Positions 12,501 through 21,400 of a stretch of 64,000 nucleotides of DNA are shown here, in pieces; position 1 is the stretch's first letter, and each line of letters opens with the position of its first letter. Origin of the DNA: Anolis sagrei (Eukaryota > Chordata > Lepidosauria > Squamata > Anolidae); NCBI RefSeq assembly GCF_037176765.1, contig NC_090022.1:179730117-179794116 (forward strand), in the 5' to 3' direction. The position numbers and the translations under genes are program-made. Under the pieces are notes generated by a model, which made no database searches, had not been told where the DNA came from, and worked only from the letters and a program-made list of their open reading frames with translations.

Positions 12501-15500
12501 AAAGCGAGTAAGCATGGCCGTTATTTATTGTCTCTCCCCCACTCCCTTCAAATCCATTTTGTATCTTATGGAGTCTAGGAAACACAATGTATTACTTTGA
12601 ACTTTCTCTTCACTAGCAGAGTCTTTTCTTTCCTCAATGGTTAGGATGCATAGGTATTGGTCTGAGGGAAACAATAATGTCTTCTCTTTAGTGGAGCTGA
12701 AGAAACCTTCACACAGAATTATGGTGCTTGATAATGTCATCACTAATATTCTAACTTTAACAATGAACTGGCATAGCTTATGCCAGTTCATTGAAGTTAA
12801 GCAAACCGAGAAAATCATTCCTTTGTTTAAAGCCAAGAGACATATCTTTAGAGTGGATAACAAGACAGTACTTCCTATGACCAACTTTTCCCCATTACTT
12901 TTTGCATTTTGGGTTTTTACAGAAAATCAGAAGTCAGCAAGCACATCCACACGGTTCATTCCCGTTAGACGCGTCGACTCAGAAACATGTCCAACTTATG
13001 ATGTTGGTAAAGTTGGAACAATTTATTCTTTTGTTATGAAATTTGTGTGTATATTTGTGGTTGCGTGCCTTGTAGTCCAGAAACGTCCAGTGGGTTTCCA
13101 TGGTTGAGTGAGGATTTGATCCCTGGTCTCCAGTCACGCAAACCACTATACCATGCTGGATTGTGTGTGAGAGTACACACACATAGAGGGAGAAACATGC
13201 TTGCAGAACAAATGTTGGTGCTATTTTTGAGTTTAAAAAGGTGGAAGCATGAAATCTCAAGCATTATCCTATCATAAATGAAACTATAATGCCATTTTGC
13301 CTTCACATGGCAATAAATAATGGTATTTTAAACAAAGAATTAAGACCTGACTGAAACAGCATTATTAAAATCCACCATTGTGGATACAACTTAAGAAACC
13401 ATAAGTGTATTTTGCGGTTGAAGTAGACCAGTCATGTGAGTAGGTTGAACTGACATCCACCCTGGATTGTGGTAGATCTTTTGGACAAAGATATTGTCTG
13501 TTGTCTGTCTTCTTGCTTAGTTTCGGAGCTCATCCCAACTCCATATCCCTTCTGGAGGATATAGTAAAGCTGGTATTTCAGTCCTACACAATACTAATCC
13601 CATAAATCAAGGATAATCTTTAAGTTCTCCAGAGGTTGTTCCACTACACATCCATCCCATCACACAATGATGTGGAATAATGGGAGATGCAACCAAACAA
13701 CTTCCAGAGGGACACATGATTCCCAACCCAGATATCAGTGGACTGAAGTGATAGGATTTGCCAGTTCTGTGTCCAGATGCTGTTTCTGTAGCACAACCTA
13801 GGGCAGGGGTCCTCAAACTAAGGCCCGGGCCGGATACGGCCCTCCAAGGTCATTTACCCGGCCCTCGCTCAGGGTCAACCCAAGTCTGAAACGACTTGAA
13901 AGCACACAACAACAACAACAATCCTATCTCATCAGCCAAAAGCAGGCCCACACTTCCCATTAAAATACTAATATGTTTATATTTGTTAACATTGTTCTTC
14001 ATTTTAATTATTGTATTGTGTATAAGATATGTGCAGTGTGCATAGGAATTCATTCATTTTTTTTTCCAAATTATAATCCGGCCCTCCAACAGTTTGAGGG
14101 ACTGTGACCTGGCCCTCTGTTTAAAAGGTTTGAGGACCCCTGACCTAGGGCATAGTTTTGTTTTGTTTTTTGTAGACTAGAAATACTTTTTTATCTTTTA
14201 TTTCTTATATTCAAAATAGTATATGAAAAAGGAGAGGAAGTTGTGTATTGCAACGTGAAAACTGAAACCATGGAGAGAGAATGCAGTAAAGGTAAATTCT
14301 ACTTAGTTATAGAAAACCAAATTTAGTAAGAAACTAAATCAGGGCTTAATTTTTTTTACCACTTGCGACCATTCCACCCAAGAAATGTTTATGTGACCCC
14401 AGATATTTATATCAAATAAATATATAAAAATCAAACATTTAATAATACACCAATCTTTGCAAGACTTGCTAAATAGGCGGAGTTCCTTTTTGTAGAATGC
14501 TAAAACATTTTCTGCAGAGGCCACTGTACACACCCACGTTGTCGCTAATAGATTTGTGTAAATGGATCGCAATCGGAAACCTTTATTGTTCCCAAATTTT
14601 TGGTGACCCCAACATTGAGCTAATGGGTCCCCTTCCCCCTTTGGTTTCAGGACCCACAGTTTAAGAAATGGTGGACTAAACCTAGATTGAATATAAATTT
14701 ATTTACAAAATAGATTACAAATTTGCTTTTGATAAGCAAGTGATCCATCACTGTAAAAATGTATATACTTCAGTCAGCAACACTAGCTAGTAATCCAACA
14801 GATGGAGTCACACTAAAATTCCTGTGGTAAACAGAAATTGTCTCACTCAGTGTCATGTACTGTCAGCCTTGTATATATCAAAGGATTCAACCATCCTCGT
14901 TTGAATATATTCCAGTAAAATAAAATCCAAAATGCAATTGCCATAGTATATATGGAAATTTTACTACATTATTGTTTATAATGGGAATTGAGCATCATCC
15001 TGGACCTAAACCCCAGTTTATCAAGGACCCACTGTACTCAAATATATGAATTTTGTATTTTTGTGTTGTCCTGAGAATTTCTCTATTACTGACAGGGCCC
15101 TCATGATAGATGACAAGTGAAAACAGATTCAGATGACTCATTTTAATGTGACTCTGTAACACTGAGAACTAAAACTGCAATATATTATCCAGTCCACCAT
15201 TTTCCTTGGGGCATTACAGATGGAAAACAAACTTTGTAGCTGAAATTCTTGTAGCTTAATCCTAAACATACTTGCCAAGCGATGAGTGCCATTGTTTTCC
15301 AGAGGCGGCTTTCCAAGGACATTTGCTTCAATTTTGCTGTTGAATCTGGAGCAAATTGGCTGCCTGGCAGGACTTGGGCATATGCTTCTAGGGCAGTGGG
15401 GTCAATTCTGTAGCCCTCCAAGTGTTTTTGACTGCAGCTCCCAAAATTCCTTGCCATTGGACAGGATGGCTAGGACTTCTGGGACATTTGACACCTCTGT

Positions 15501-16047
15501 TCTAGGGACTCCTGGCCATGTTGCACTATCCCCCACTAAAAACATTTTAAAAGGCCATCAGTGGGGATATTTATGAGTCGAAACTTCCACGAGAAGTTGG
15601 GTGAGAAATATATGTAAAATAGCTTTACACCAAGAATTTGGGGGTTTTAAAATGTAGCATAAATATTGATGAAACTTTATCCATATTGATTTATCAATTA
15701 TACATGTTTTATAATATGAATCAATAAGAAGCTCCTGACTGAAGGGGAGCATAAATATACCTGTTGGAAGAGTGCAATTTTTAAGCCCCTGCCCAAAGCA
15801 ACAAAGCAGAGGATTTTGTTACTAGCCAGACCCAAGCTTGCAATGCTGCATGAATAAAAGTTGCTACTCCAGCAACAATAATTTTGGAATGAGATGAATA
15901 TATTATAAGGATTCAGGTATAATTTGAAGTCTTGTTTTTATGTAATGCGTTTGTAGGCTTTCCTGTTTACCATGATGTCTCATTGCCCTAGGGACCCTCA
16001 CTGAGGATACGACAGTGAATTATGCTGAAATCGTCATCAGAAGATAA
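3576..16047 (+). CDS. MILR1: Mast cell immunoglobulin-like receptor (Allergin-1), 8 exons, 351 aa
   Basis: Coding exons by GT-AG sites and phase: 3,576-3,618; 3,697-3,741; 6,580-6,888; 10,331-10,654; 12,385-12,507; 12,923-13,006; 14,220-14,291; 15,992-16,047 (TAA). They total 1,056 nt in one frame. Exons 1-2 encode a split signal peptide (MPKCLSIVCLLLAS..., residues 1 to about 20), as in Fc-receptor/PECAM relatives. Exons 3 and 4 each encode one Ig-like domain (about 30-132 and 133-240) with Cys pairs and Y-K-C near the end. Exon 5 gives a transmembrane segment (about 250-278). The tail has two ITIM-type motifs, VVYCNV (Tyr319) and VNYAEI (Tyr344). Family knowledge: Allergin-1 is a plasma-membrane inhibitory receptor that dampens mast-cell IgE signalling through SHP phosphatases. 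The name rests on domain order, length near the human protein (343 aa as I recall) and position beside POLG2 on the opposite strand. PECAM1 is unlikely because it has six Ig domains. Confidence 0.82.
3801..3956. repeat. Foldback MITE, family A (copy 3), truncated
   Basis: It begins 'tacactgtagaatcaatgcagtt' and ends inside its right arm where the Penelope-like fragment begins. It lies in MILR1 intron 2. Confidence 0.65.
3957..4535 (-). mobile_element. Penelope-like element, 3' part with GIY-YIG endonuclease remnant
   Basis: Read on the - strand, the right part gives broken stretches like the C-terminal part of Penelope-like reverse transcriptase/GIY-YIG proteins: a 'hcrllqpeksviaehlrnq'-like stretch, then 'fentemldhshnhhv'. 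The left part (3,957-4,055) is the terminal motif seen at 7,935-8,137 and elsewhere ('ctgaggatgcttgccatagatgcaggcgaaac' type). The frame is degenerate and the 5' part is missing, so this is a dead copy in MILR1 intron 2. Confidence 0.65.
4858..5545 (-). mobile_element. Non-LTR retrotransposon 3' end (R4/Dong- or Vingi-like LINE)
   Basis: On the - strand two frames give the C-terminus of a LINE polymerase. One stretch has the 'epanNERTKTVTSPAHPLFG' and 'LKSRNSFLRSTE' type motifs. The next has 'WLIPNERLPPEHTEDWATWK', 'LNRLRSGTTRCRANLKKWG', and a Cys-rich C-E-C-G...H-L knuckle ('CECGEEQTTDHLLQCN'). It ends in a 3' tail with AAATAAATAAATTA. The exact clade is uncertain. Frame breaks and 5' truncation mark it as inactive. 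It lies in MILR1 intron 2. Confidence 0.65.
5546..6140 (-). mobile_element. Fragment of an LTR retrotransposon (polyprotein C-terminus)
   Basis: A - strand frame (5,756-6,136) encodes an acidic stretch followed by RRSARIANKKEVRG. Basic tails of this type end many Ty3/gypsy-like and related polyproteins. The sequence beyond its end could be the start of a 3' LTR. The rest of the element is absent on both sides, so it is an old, broken fossil in MILR1 intron 2. Family assignment is tentative. Confidence 0.4.
7147..7467. mobile_element. Short hAT-like element with 8-bp target duplication
   Basis: It opens CAGGCATGTAGCCGGGAGGG and closes with the near-complement ATCCTGGCTACGGGCCTG. It is flanked by an exact duplication of ATGTCCAA (7,139-7,146 and 7,468-7,475). 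The interior carries long G and C runs just inside the termini and no reading frame. It sits in MILR1 intron 3. Confidence 0.8.
7676..7829. repeat. Foldback MITE, family B
   Basis: About 150 bp with arms 'ccttctatactgccatataa' and its complement near 7,800-7,829, around 'tatctgctttaaactggatt' cores. The same unit occurs at 26,921, 41,688, 45,083, 46,122 and 53,783, and it seeded the tandem array at 46,670. Confidence 0.75.
7935..8137. repeat. Palindrome of two Penelope-type ends (99-bp arms)
   Basis: Left arm 7,935-8,033 and right arm 8,039-8,137 are reverse complements with one visible mismatch, separated by 5 bases. Each arm is the terminal segment of the Penelope-like family ('gctatatggccatgttctag', 'gcaggcgaaacgtcagg'). 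The layout is two ends joined head to head. It lies in MILR1 intron 3. Confidence 0.9.
8463..8671. repeat. Foldback MITE, family A (copy 4)
   Basis: Begins 'gagtacatctacactgtaga' and continues through the family core 'tttggcagagaaggataaag' to 'gccatggctgttgaagtg'. The right arm has drifted. MILR1 intron 3. Confidence 0.75.
8931..9570 (-). mobile_element. L2-like LINE, 3' end
   Basis: An AAT-repeat tail (8,937-8,951) is followed by 'tttatttatatactgctcc...ctccccaaggggactcagagcag', the reverse complement of the 3' terminus seen at 1,990-2,060. Further right, the - strand encodes remnants of the reverse-transcriptase C-terminus (a 'WNALP'-type block near 9,420-9,480). It is 5' truncated, with a CG/CA dinucleotide run at 9,555-9,579. 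Confidence 0.65.
10790..11340 (+). mobile_element. Internally deleted mariner-like DNA transposon
   Basis: The right end reads GAAGTTATGCTGC...CACCCTGTA and its complement GCAGCATAACTTCC stands at about 10,814-10,827, giving terminal inverted repeats. The right end abuts TA, as expected for Tc1/mariner. A frame at 11,014-11,235 gives the end of a transposase ('APCDFFLWGFLKSRVYVNCP', then 'TLQDLEINIQEEIANITP'), including the catalytic-region D-F-F-L-W-G block. Most of the transposase is missing, and the outermost left bases do not match the right end. It lies in MILR1 intron 4. Confidence 0.75.
11629..11755. mobile_element. Palindromic hAT-type MITE (CAGTGGTTCTCAAC)
   Basis: Ends CAGTGGTTCTCAAC and GTTGAGAACCACT(T) with a near-palindromic interior ('caactcccagaaat ... 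atttctgggagttg'). It is flanked by ATCTAAAG on both sides (11,621-11,628 and 11,756-11,763). A sister copy is at 62,426-62,560. MILR1 intron 4. Confidence 0.85.
11764..12114 (+). mobile_element. Complete hAT-type MITE (CAGGGGTCCTCAAAC family)
   Basis: Terminal repeats CAGGGGTCCTCAAAC and GTTTGAGGACCCCTG (one mismatch on the right). Flanked by ATCTAAAG at 11,756-11,763 and 12,115-12,122. About 351 bp with no reading frame. A second full copy in reverse orientation is at 13,804-14,142. Confidence 0.9.
13804..14142 (-). mobile_element. Complete hAT-type MITE (CAGGGGTCCTCAAAC family), reverse
   Basis: Same family as 11,764-12,114 in the opposite orientation, 339 bp, flanked by an exact ACCTAGGG duplication (13,796-13,803 and 14,143-14,150). 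It sits about 80 bp upstream of MILR1 exon 7. Confidence 0.9.
14341..14674. mobile_element. Old hAT-like MITE copy
   Basis: It begins CAGGGCTTAATTTTTTTTAC and ends 'cccacagtttaagaaatggtg'. Flanks 'aactaaat' and 'gactaaac' look like a decayed 8-bp duplication. The interior has 'gaccccagatatttat' and 'ggtgaccccaacattgagc' as in vertebrate hAT MITEs. Older than the copies with exact duplications. MILR1 intron 7. Confidence 0.5.
14675..15991 (+). other. MILR1 intron 7, remainder
   Basis: Mostly AT-rich unique sequence. A diverged palindromic MITE of the 'ctgcagctcccaaaattcc' type lies near 15,400-15,505. No other exon or element is recognised before the last MILR1 exon at 15,992. Confidence 0.4.
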
Positions 16048-16217
16048 ACAAGGTAAATGTCTTGCCAAGTTACTTTGTCCTACAGTTCTTCCTGTTTTCC
16101 TCCTGCATACTATGGAATGGAAACAAATAATTTATTGTCTAGGGTTGCATTATTGACATTGCCCCCTTTAAAGAAACATATTTTGTATAACGAGCAACTG
16201 GGATCTCTGAAGTTCAG
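16048..16217 (+). other. MILR1 3' untranslated sequence
   Basis: Starts right after the TAA at 16,045-16,047. A possible splice donor (AAG|GTAAAT) lies 4-10 bases past the stop, so part of the 3' UTR may lie on another exon. No convincing polyadenylation signal of MILR1 was identified. Confidence 0.35.
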
Positions 16218-16735
16218 ATCATAGAATCATAGAATAGAGTAACAGAATCATAGAGTTGAAAGAGACCACATGGGCCATCTAGTCCAACCTCGCCATGCAG
16301 GAAAAACACATTCAAAGCACCCCTGACAGATGGCCATTTAGCTTGTTTAAAAGCCTCCAAGGAAGGAACTTCTACCACACTCCTAGGCAGAGAGTTCCAC
16401 TGGTCAGGAAGTTATTCCTAACGTTCAAGTGGAATCTCTTTTCCTGGAATTTGAACCCACTGCCCCATTGAGTCCTAGTCTCCAGGGTAGCAGAAGACAA
16501 GCCTGCTCCCTCTTCCTTATGTCATCCTTTCACATACATGGTTGAACATGTCTCCTCTCAACCTTCTCTTCTGCAGGCGAAAGATGGCCAGCTCTTTAAA
16601 GCCACTCCTCATAGGAATTCATGCCCTCCAGACCTTTGATAGTTTTAATTGCCCTCATCTGGACACCTTCCAGCTTGTCAATCTCTTTCTTAAATTGTGG
16701 TACCCAGATATGTGTTTACTTGGCAGTCTGCAAAA
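16218..16735 (-). mobile_element. CR1-type LINE, 3' end
   Basis: Starts with 'atcatagaatcatagaat'-type repeats, then 'gttgaaagagaccacatggg' and 'ctagtccaacc', the complement of the CR1 3' terminus. It continues into 'gttccactggtcaggaagtt' and 'cctctcaaccttctcttctgc', remnants of the polymerase C-terminus. Between MILR1 and POLG2, which converge here. Confidence 0.75.
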
Positions 16736-17127
16736 ATAAAACCAAAATGGAGAAATACCCAAAGCAGATGACCAGATACAAATAATTTCAATGCACAAAG
16801 CCATTAGGCAAATGAACTTTTGCTCACACAAGTGATGAGTTAATCCCTTTTTCTATTTCTCCTCCTATAAGAGAGCATGTTATGTTAGTGTGCGGACTGG
16901 CTTTGTTTCCATTTCTGTGGCTCGTCTAAGATTGCTTGTAGACCTCCAGTTGTCCTTGAGAAACTAAAAACTGCCCCATTTTCAGCCCCATAACTAGTGA
17001 GAGAACTACAGTGATAAAAAGTTATGCTGTTATCCTGGGATGACCTCTGCAGGCAGACATCTCCATCCACCCAAGGAAGGGGAAGCACTGCCATCCTATG
17101 GCTCCCTAGAGGTTATTCCACTTGGAA

Positions 17128-17405
17128 GATTCATAGAATTAGGGGAGACCACAAAGGCTATCAAGTCCAACTCCCTGCCATGCAGGAAAACACAATCAAA
17201 GCACCCCCAACAGATGGCCATCCAACCTCTGCTTAAAAATCACCAAAGGACTTCAAGGTAGAAGCATATTCCACTGCTGAATAGCTCTTACCCTCAGGAA
17301 ATTCTTCCTAATATTGAGATGGAATACCCCCACCCCAATTTGAATCCATTGCCCTGTCCACCATGTGACACATCATGTCCTCTTTCAGCCTTCTTTTCTG
17401 CATTA
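17128..17405 (-). mobile_element. CR1-type LINE, 3' end (short)
   Basis: Same family as 16,218-16,735 ('tagaattaggggagaccaca', 'aagtccaactccctgccatg', 'aggaaattcttcctaat'), more truncated and diverged. Confidence 0.7.
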
Positions 17406-18064
17406 TGAAACCTACACATTCAGTATCTTAAAAACCAGTTTCTAAGATCTTCAGTAGCAAGCTTGTACTATTTTGTGTAGCATTCATGGAGAGACCACGA
17501 AAGTGGGTGGGGGTTTAGAATTCCATCCTCCGTGAAAGAAAATTCGAGAAACTGAATTTTCCCACATCCTTTTCAAATACCATCTCCTGCCAAATCACTA
17601 ACCTAACCCCATTTATGTAAATATATTGTATTTCAGCTTTCAAATGCCAATTATGATTACACAGACCGCTGGAAAGTGCCAATTGCTCATGTGATTCTGA
17701 GTCATAGGAAACTGGCACACATCATAGTTTCATCATACTCATTTTTTTTAAAAAAATCCATGCCCCTGATTTGTTTTTGTTGGTCTTTTTGGTACGAGTC
17801 TTTAAAGAATTCTAGCTGATATAATTGCTGGGGGAAAAATGTGTCCCATGTGTCTCTATAATAAGACTGCACTTCCAAAGCCTACCCCCAACATAGTATA
17901 CTGATATAACATTGGAGGAAAACTGCTTTTGAGCAACAGCACAAAAGATAGCAGTAAGTTGTGATGGAATGTAGTTCCTCTTTAATTTCAATAAACTCCA
18001 AATAGGCAGCTTCTGAAAATTATAAGATTCCTTTTCCACTTCTGTCCACACGACATATTGCTAT
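17406..18064. other. Intergenic spacer between converging MILR1 and POLG2
   Basis: No gene or clear repeat recognised. Short frames on both strands are unremarkable. Confidence 0.35.
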
Positions 18065-18370
18065 TTGTTGTTTATTCATTTAGTCATTCAGCTCTTCGTG
18101 ACCTCATGGATCAGCCCACGCCAGAACTCCCTTTTGCTATCGCCACCCCCAGCTCCTTTAAGGTCAAGCCAGTCACTTCAAGGATAACATCCATCCATCT
18201 TGCACTTGGTCGGCCCCTCTTGTTTTTTCCATATTGCTCTGTAGCATTATGGAAAAACCTCAACTTGTTTCCTTCAATTTTCAGGGTTTGTCTTTCCTCA
18301 TCCTCCAGATTACCCTTTCGTTGGCTTTTAGAATGTGCTCCAAGTTGAAGAGAGCAATGCACCAGAAACG
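18065..18370 (-). mobile_element. BovB (RTE) LINE fragment
   Basis: The - strand frame at 18,111-18,362 contains NKRGRPSARWMDVILEVTGL followed by TLKELGVAIAK. This is the conserved C-terminal stretch of BovB reverse transcriptase (G-R-P/R-x-R-W-x-D, then the E-V-T-G-x-x-L-x-E block). It lies just past the 3' end of POLG2. Truncated and without intact ORF. Confidence 0.8.
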
Positions 18371-18439
18371 AAGCCTTGCAGTTTTCATTGTGGGAGCCAC
18401 TGGAGAAGGACTGTGTTGAAAGGAAGATACAAAATGGCC

Positions 18440-18445
18440 TTTATT
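18440..18445 (-). terminator. POLG2: POLG2 polyadenylation signal
   Basis: AATAAA on the - strand begins only 6 nt after the POLG2 stop codon (18,451-18,453), followed by a T/G-rich stretch that can serve as the downstream element. This implies a 3' UTR of only about 25-30 nt. The next candidates are much farther away. Confidence 0.6.
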
Positions 18446-18450
18446 ATCAC

Positions 18451-21400
18451 TCAGACATTTTTAGCTGCTGAAATGTACTTGGTTAAGAAGTCCTTTAATC
18501 TAGATATATGCATCATTTCTTTCATGGTAGTGTTCCTGTTCCTCAGTTGGACAACTCCATTCTCTAGTGTAGCTTCACTGACCAGGATGGTGAAGAGAAT
18601 ACTCATTTCATCGTATCTGCAAGGAAGAAAAAGAACAACATGAAGTTTCTGCTCTGGCTTAATAGCAGTACCAAATGCATGGATTAAGAAAGTGTACTTC
18701 AGGAAGCTAATAGCCAACTGTAGTGGTGCTGTGTTAAAAACTTCTGGTCCATTCCTAATTTTCTTTCTAGTTTTCTTCATTAATCTTTAGTTTGCGGGGG
18801 AGGGGACTGTTAAGAAATGAACTTATTTCCTGAAAAACAGAGTGGATGTCTATTTAATAAATCAGGATGCTTTCCAGGACCAAATTTACCACTATTAACT
18901 CCAAATTAGTGTTACATCTGCTGCATTTCTTGGCTAAAAACAGCCAATGCCAGCTAGCAAACTTGCAGAACAGGAATATAATGATTTGGGGCGGCGGCAG
19001 CATATTAAAGGGATATGTGGTAAAGGAATGTACAAAACTCTTGTCATGTATTACAAATTGTTCTAAAAGTGGTTTTTTTCCCCAGAGCAGTCTTGATAAT
19101 TTTCAGAAGTTGAGTGAGTCAGTGCATCAAGCTTACTGTACTGAAGTAAATGTCAGCTGACTATGCATAATAAATTATTTTGACACGTCAAGGTTAATTT
19201 GGGGAAAAGACTGTTTTCCACCTGAAAATGCAGTTAGCTTATGGTTCTCTGAACTCTTTTTCTAAATTTAATAGCTTCCCCCTCTCCTTACTTTGTATAC
19301 AGCTGCTCCAATGTCAACGGCATGGTTTCCAGATATCCAGGCCAAACAGAAATCCCATTTTCTAACAGTTCACTGAACAATCCCTGGCACACCTTCGGGA
19401 GGATAGTATTGTCAGTTGTTTGAAGCATGAATTGGGAAAGCAAAACTATGCTTTAATAGTACACTGACTGCCAGCATCATTCATTCATTTGCTTATTTAT
19501 TTACTTTTTATCTCACCTTTCTCCCAACATATGGAATCAAGGTGGCTCATAACAGATATGGCACAATACACATAAAAACAGCACAAATGTTTTATAATAT
19601 GGATATTTTTATTTAAAAATTAACCCCTCTGTATCATTAAGTCTAACAATATTAAGATACATTTTAAAATATTAAAATGCATCCAAAAACCCATCCAGTC
19701 AATGAGAATTAATGAGGAATTATTCTATATAAAGAAATATAGAGATCACTTTTCAAAAGAAATCCCCAACAAGCAGATTAGAACTATAAAAACAAGTCAA
19801 TAGCAATTCCTTTTTGAAAAATAGACCACAGTTTTTTAAAATGGTAATAGTAGATAATGTATTGCCAGAACCAAGGCTCATTAAAGCTAATCAGATACAA
19901 ACTGGATTAAAGTCTTAAAAAACTAAAATCTTCAAAAACAGCTTAATAAATTCAAGTCTGTTAAAATGAGCTCAGGACAGATAAGCATTGAAGAAACATC
20001 CCATAGAGGGAGAAGGACACTGACAATGTTATATAAACTTGTTTCTCTCAAATATATTGTTTTGGGGAAGGAGACTTAGAATGAAAAATTATTTATCATT
20101 ATTTTGTACTCTTCCTTTCTTACTTTATTCACTTGCATTCTTCTGTAAGATCCTGAGTTTGGATATGTTTCTTTTAATTGTAAGTCCTTGAGCAGAAGTT
20201 TACAAAGTAGGCCGAGGAAGTTTTTGCTCCCAGCAACTCCCATCTATCACAATGGGGCTCACGCAGAAATTGCCCCTGTGGAGTGGGCTACATACAAGAT
20301 CCAATGGCATGCACCTACTGATGCTATCGCTTCCATTGCAGAAATCCCTATTTCCAGTCCCACATACATTTCACCCAAAACATGCTGGGAAGCTGGTTTC
20401 CAAGTGAAAGGAGCTATAGAGGAAAGAGGGGGAAAGAGTTTGGCATCGCACTGCATGTAGTCCTATACTTGCTGCCATTTGGAATCCTTTTCTCTTATTA
20501 CCCTAAAGTCAGGATAAGACATCTTAGGAAGAATCTGGATGGCATGAAATCCTTCTAATGTGGCATTTAACTCTGTCTCTCCATGACAGCAATTAGTAAA
20601 CAGAATCACATCAAACATATAAAACATGAATTTGAGAACTACTAATTTGAAGTATGGTACTACTCTGTTAAAAAACCTACAGTGCTGTTATTAACTGTGT
20701 ACATTTTACCTTGTAATATTTATTAACACAAATGTCACAAGTTAGTATTTTTTTCAGTTAACGGAGTATGAAATAACACTTAGAACTCATTAGATTAGAT
20801 CTACAGTTTACTACCACAGATTAAGGGTGCTCCCTAAAAGTGGTGAATCACTTGATTCTCATGTACTGAAGCTGCGGTTACCTGAAGCCCAAAGGCTTCC
20901 CAAGAATGCAAATCCAAGTTCATACTTCCATAGCTCACCTGTCTCAACTCTGTTGTTGGGCCTCTTGCCACATCTAGTGCTACTTTGATAGGTGTCAGAG
21001 ATGGATGGAGCTTAAGTACCTAGGATACAACATTTCAACAATTAAAACAGAAGTTTAAAAAATATTTGTGAATATTTCTAGTACTAGAAAAAGTAATGGG
21101 TTGGGTGCAACAGGAACGGAACTCAAATCATTTCTAGGTACCATTTCTAGCAATCCAACATAAGAGGCACATTCCTGTAAGTGCCTTGATTCACATAGGA
21201 GTGTGTCCAGTCCCTGCCCAAACCCCCATGTTATAGTTAGTCTACACTCGTATATCATTCTTCAATTTCTCATCCACTCCTGACAGATATTAATTTAAGA
21301 TGTTCACCTTTCTCTGCTGTGCTTTCTTTCGGGTTAAAGCATTTTCACCCAACTGGAAGCCATCAAAAAGATAAGCTAATACTCCAATGTCCAAATTGCC

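Noticed and set aside
12637-13107. 156-residue + strand open frame
   Set aside because: It covers MILR1 exon 6 (12,923-13,006) plus flanking intron that happens to be open. Only the exon part is supported by splice sites and phase.
3576-16047. PECAM1 as identity of the Ig receptor
   Set aside because: Only two Ig domains, about 350 residues, and + strand orientation next to POLG2 fit MILR1. PECAM1 is larger and lies one gene further in human.
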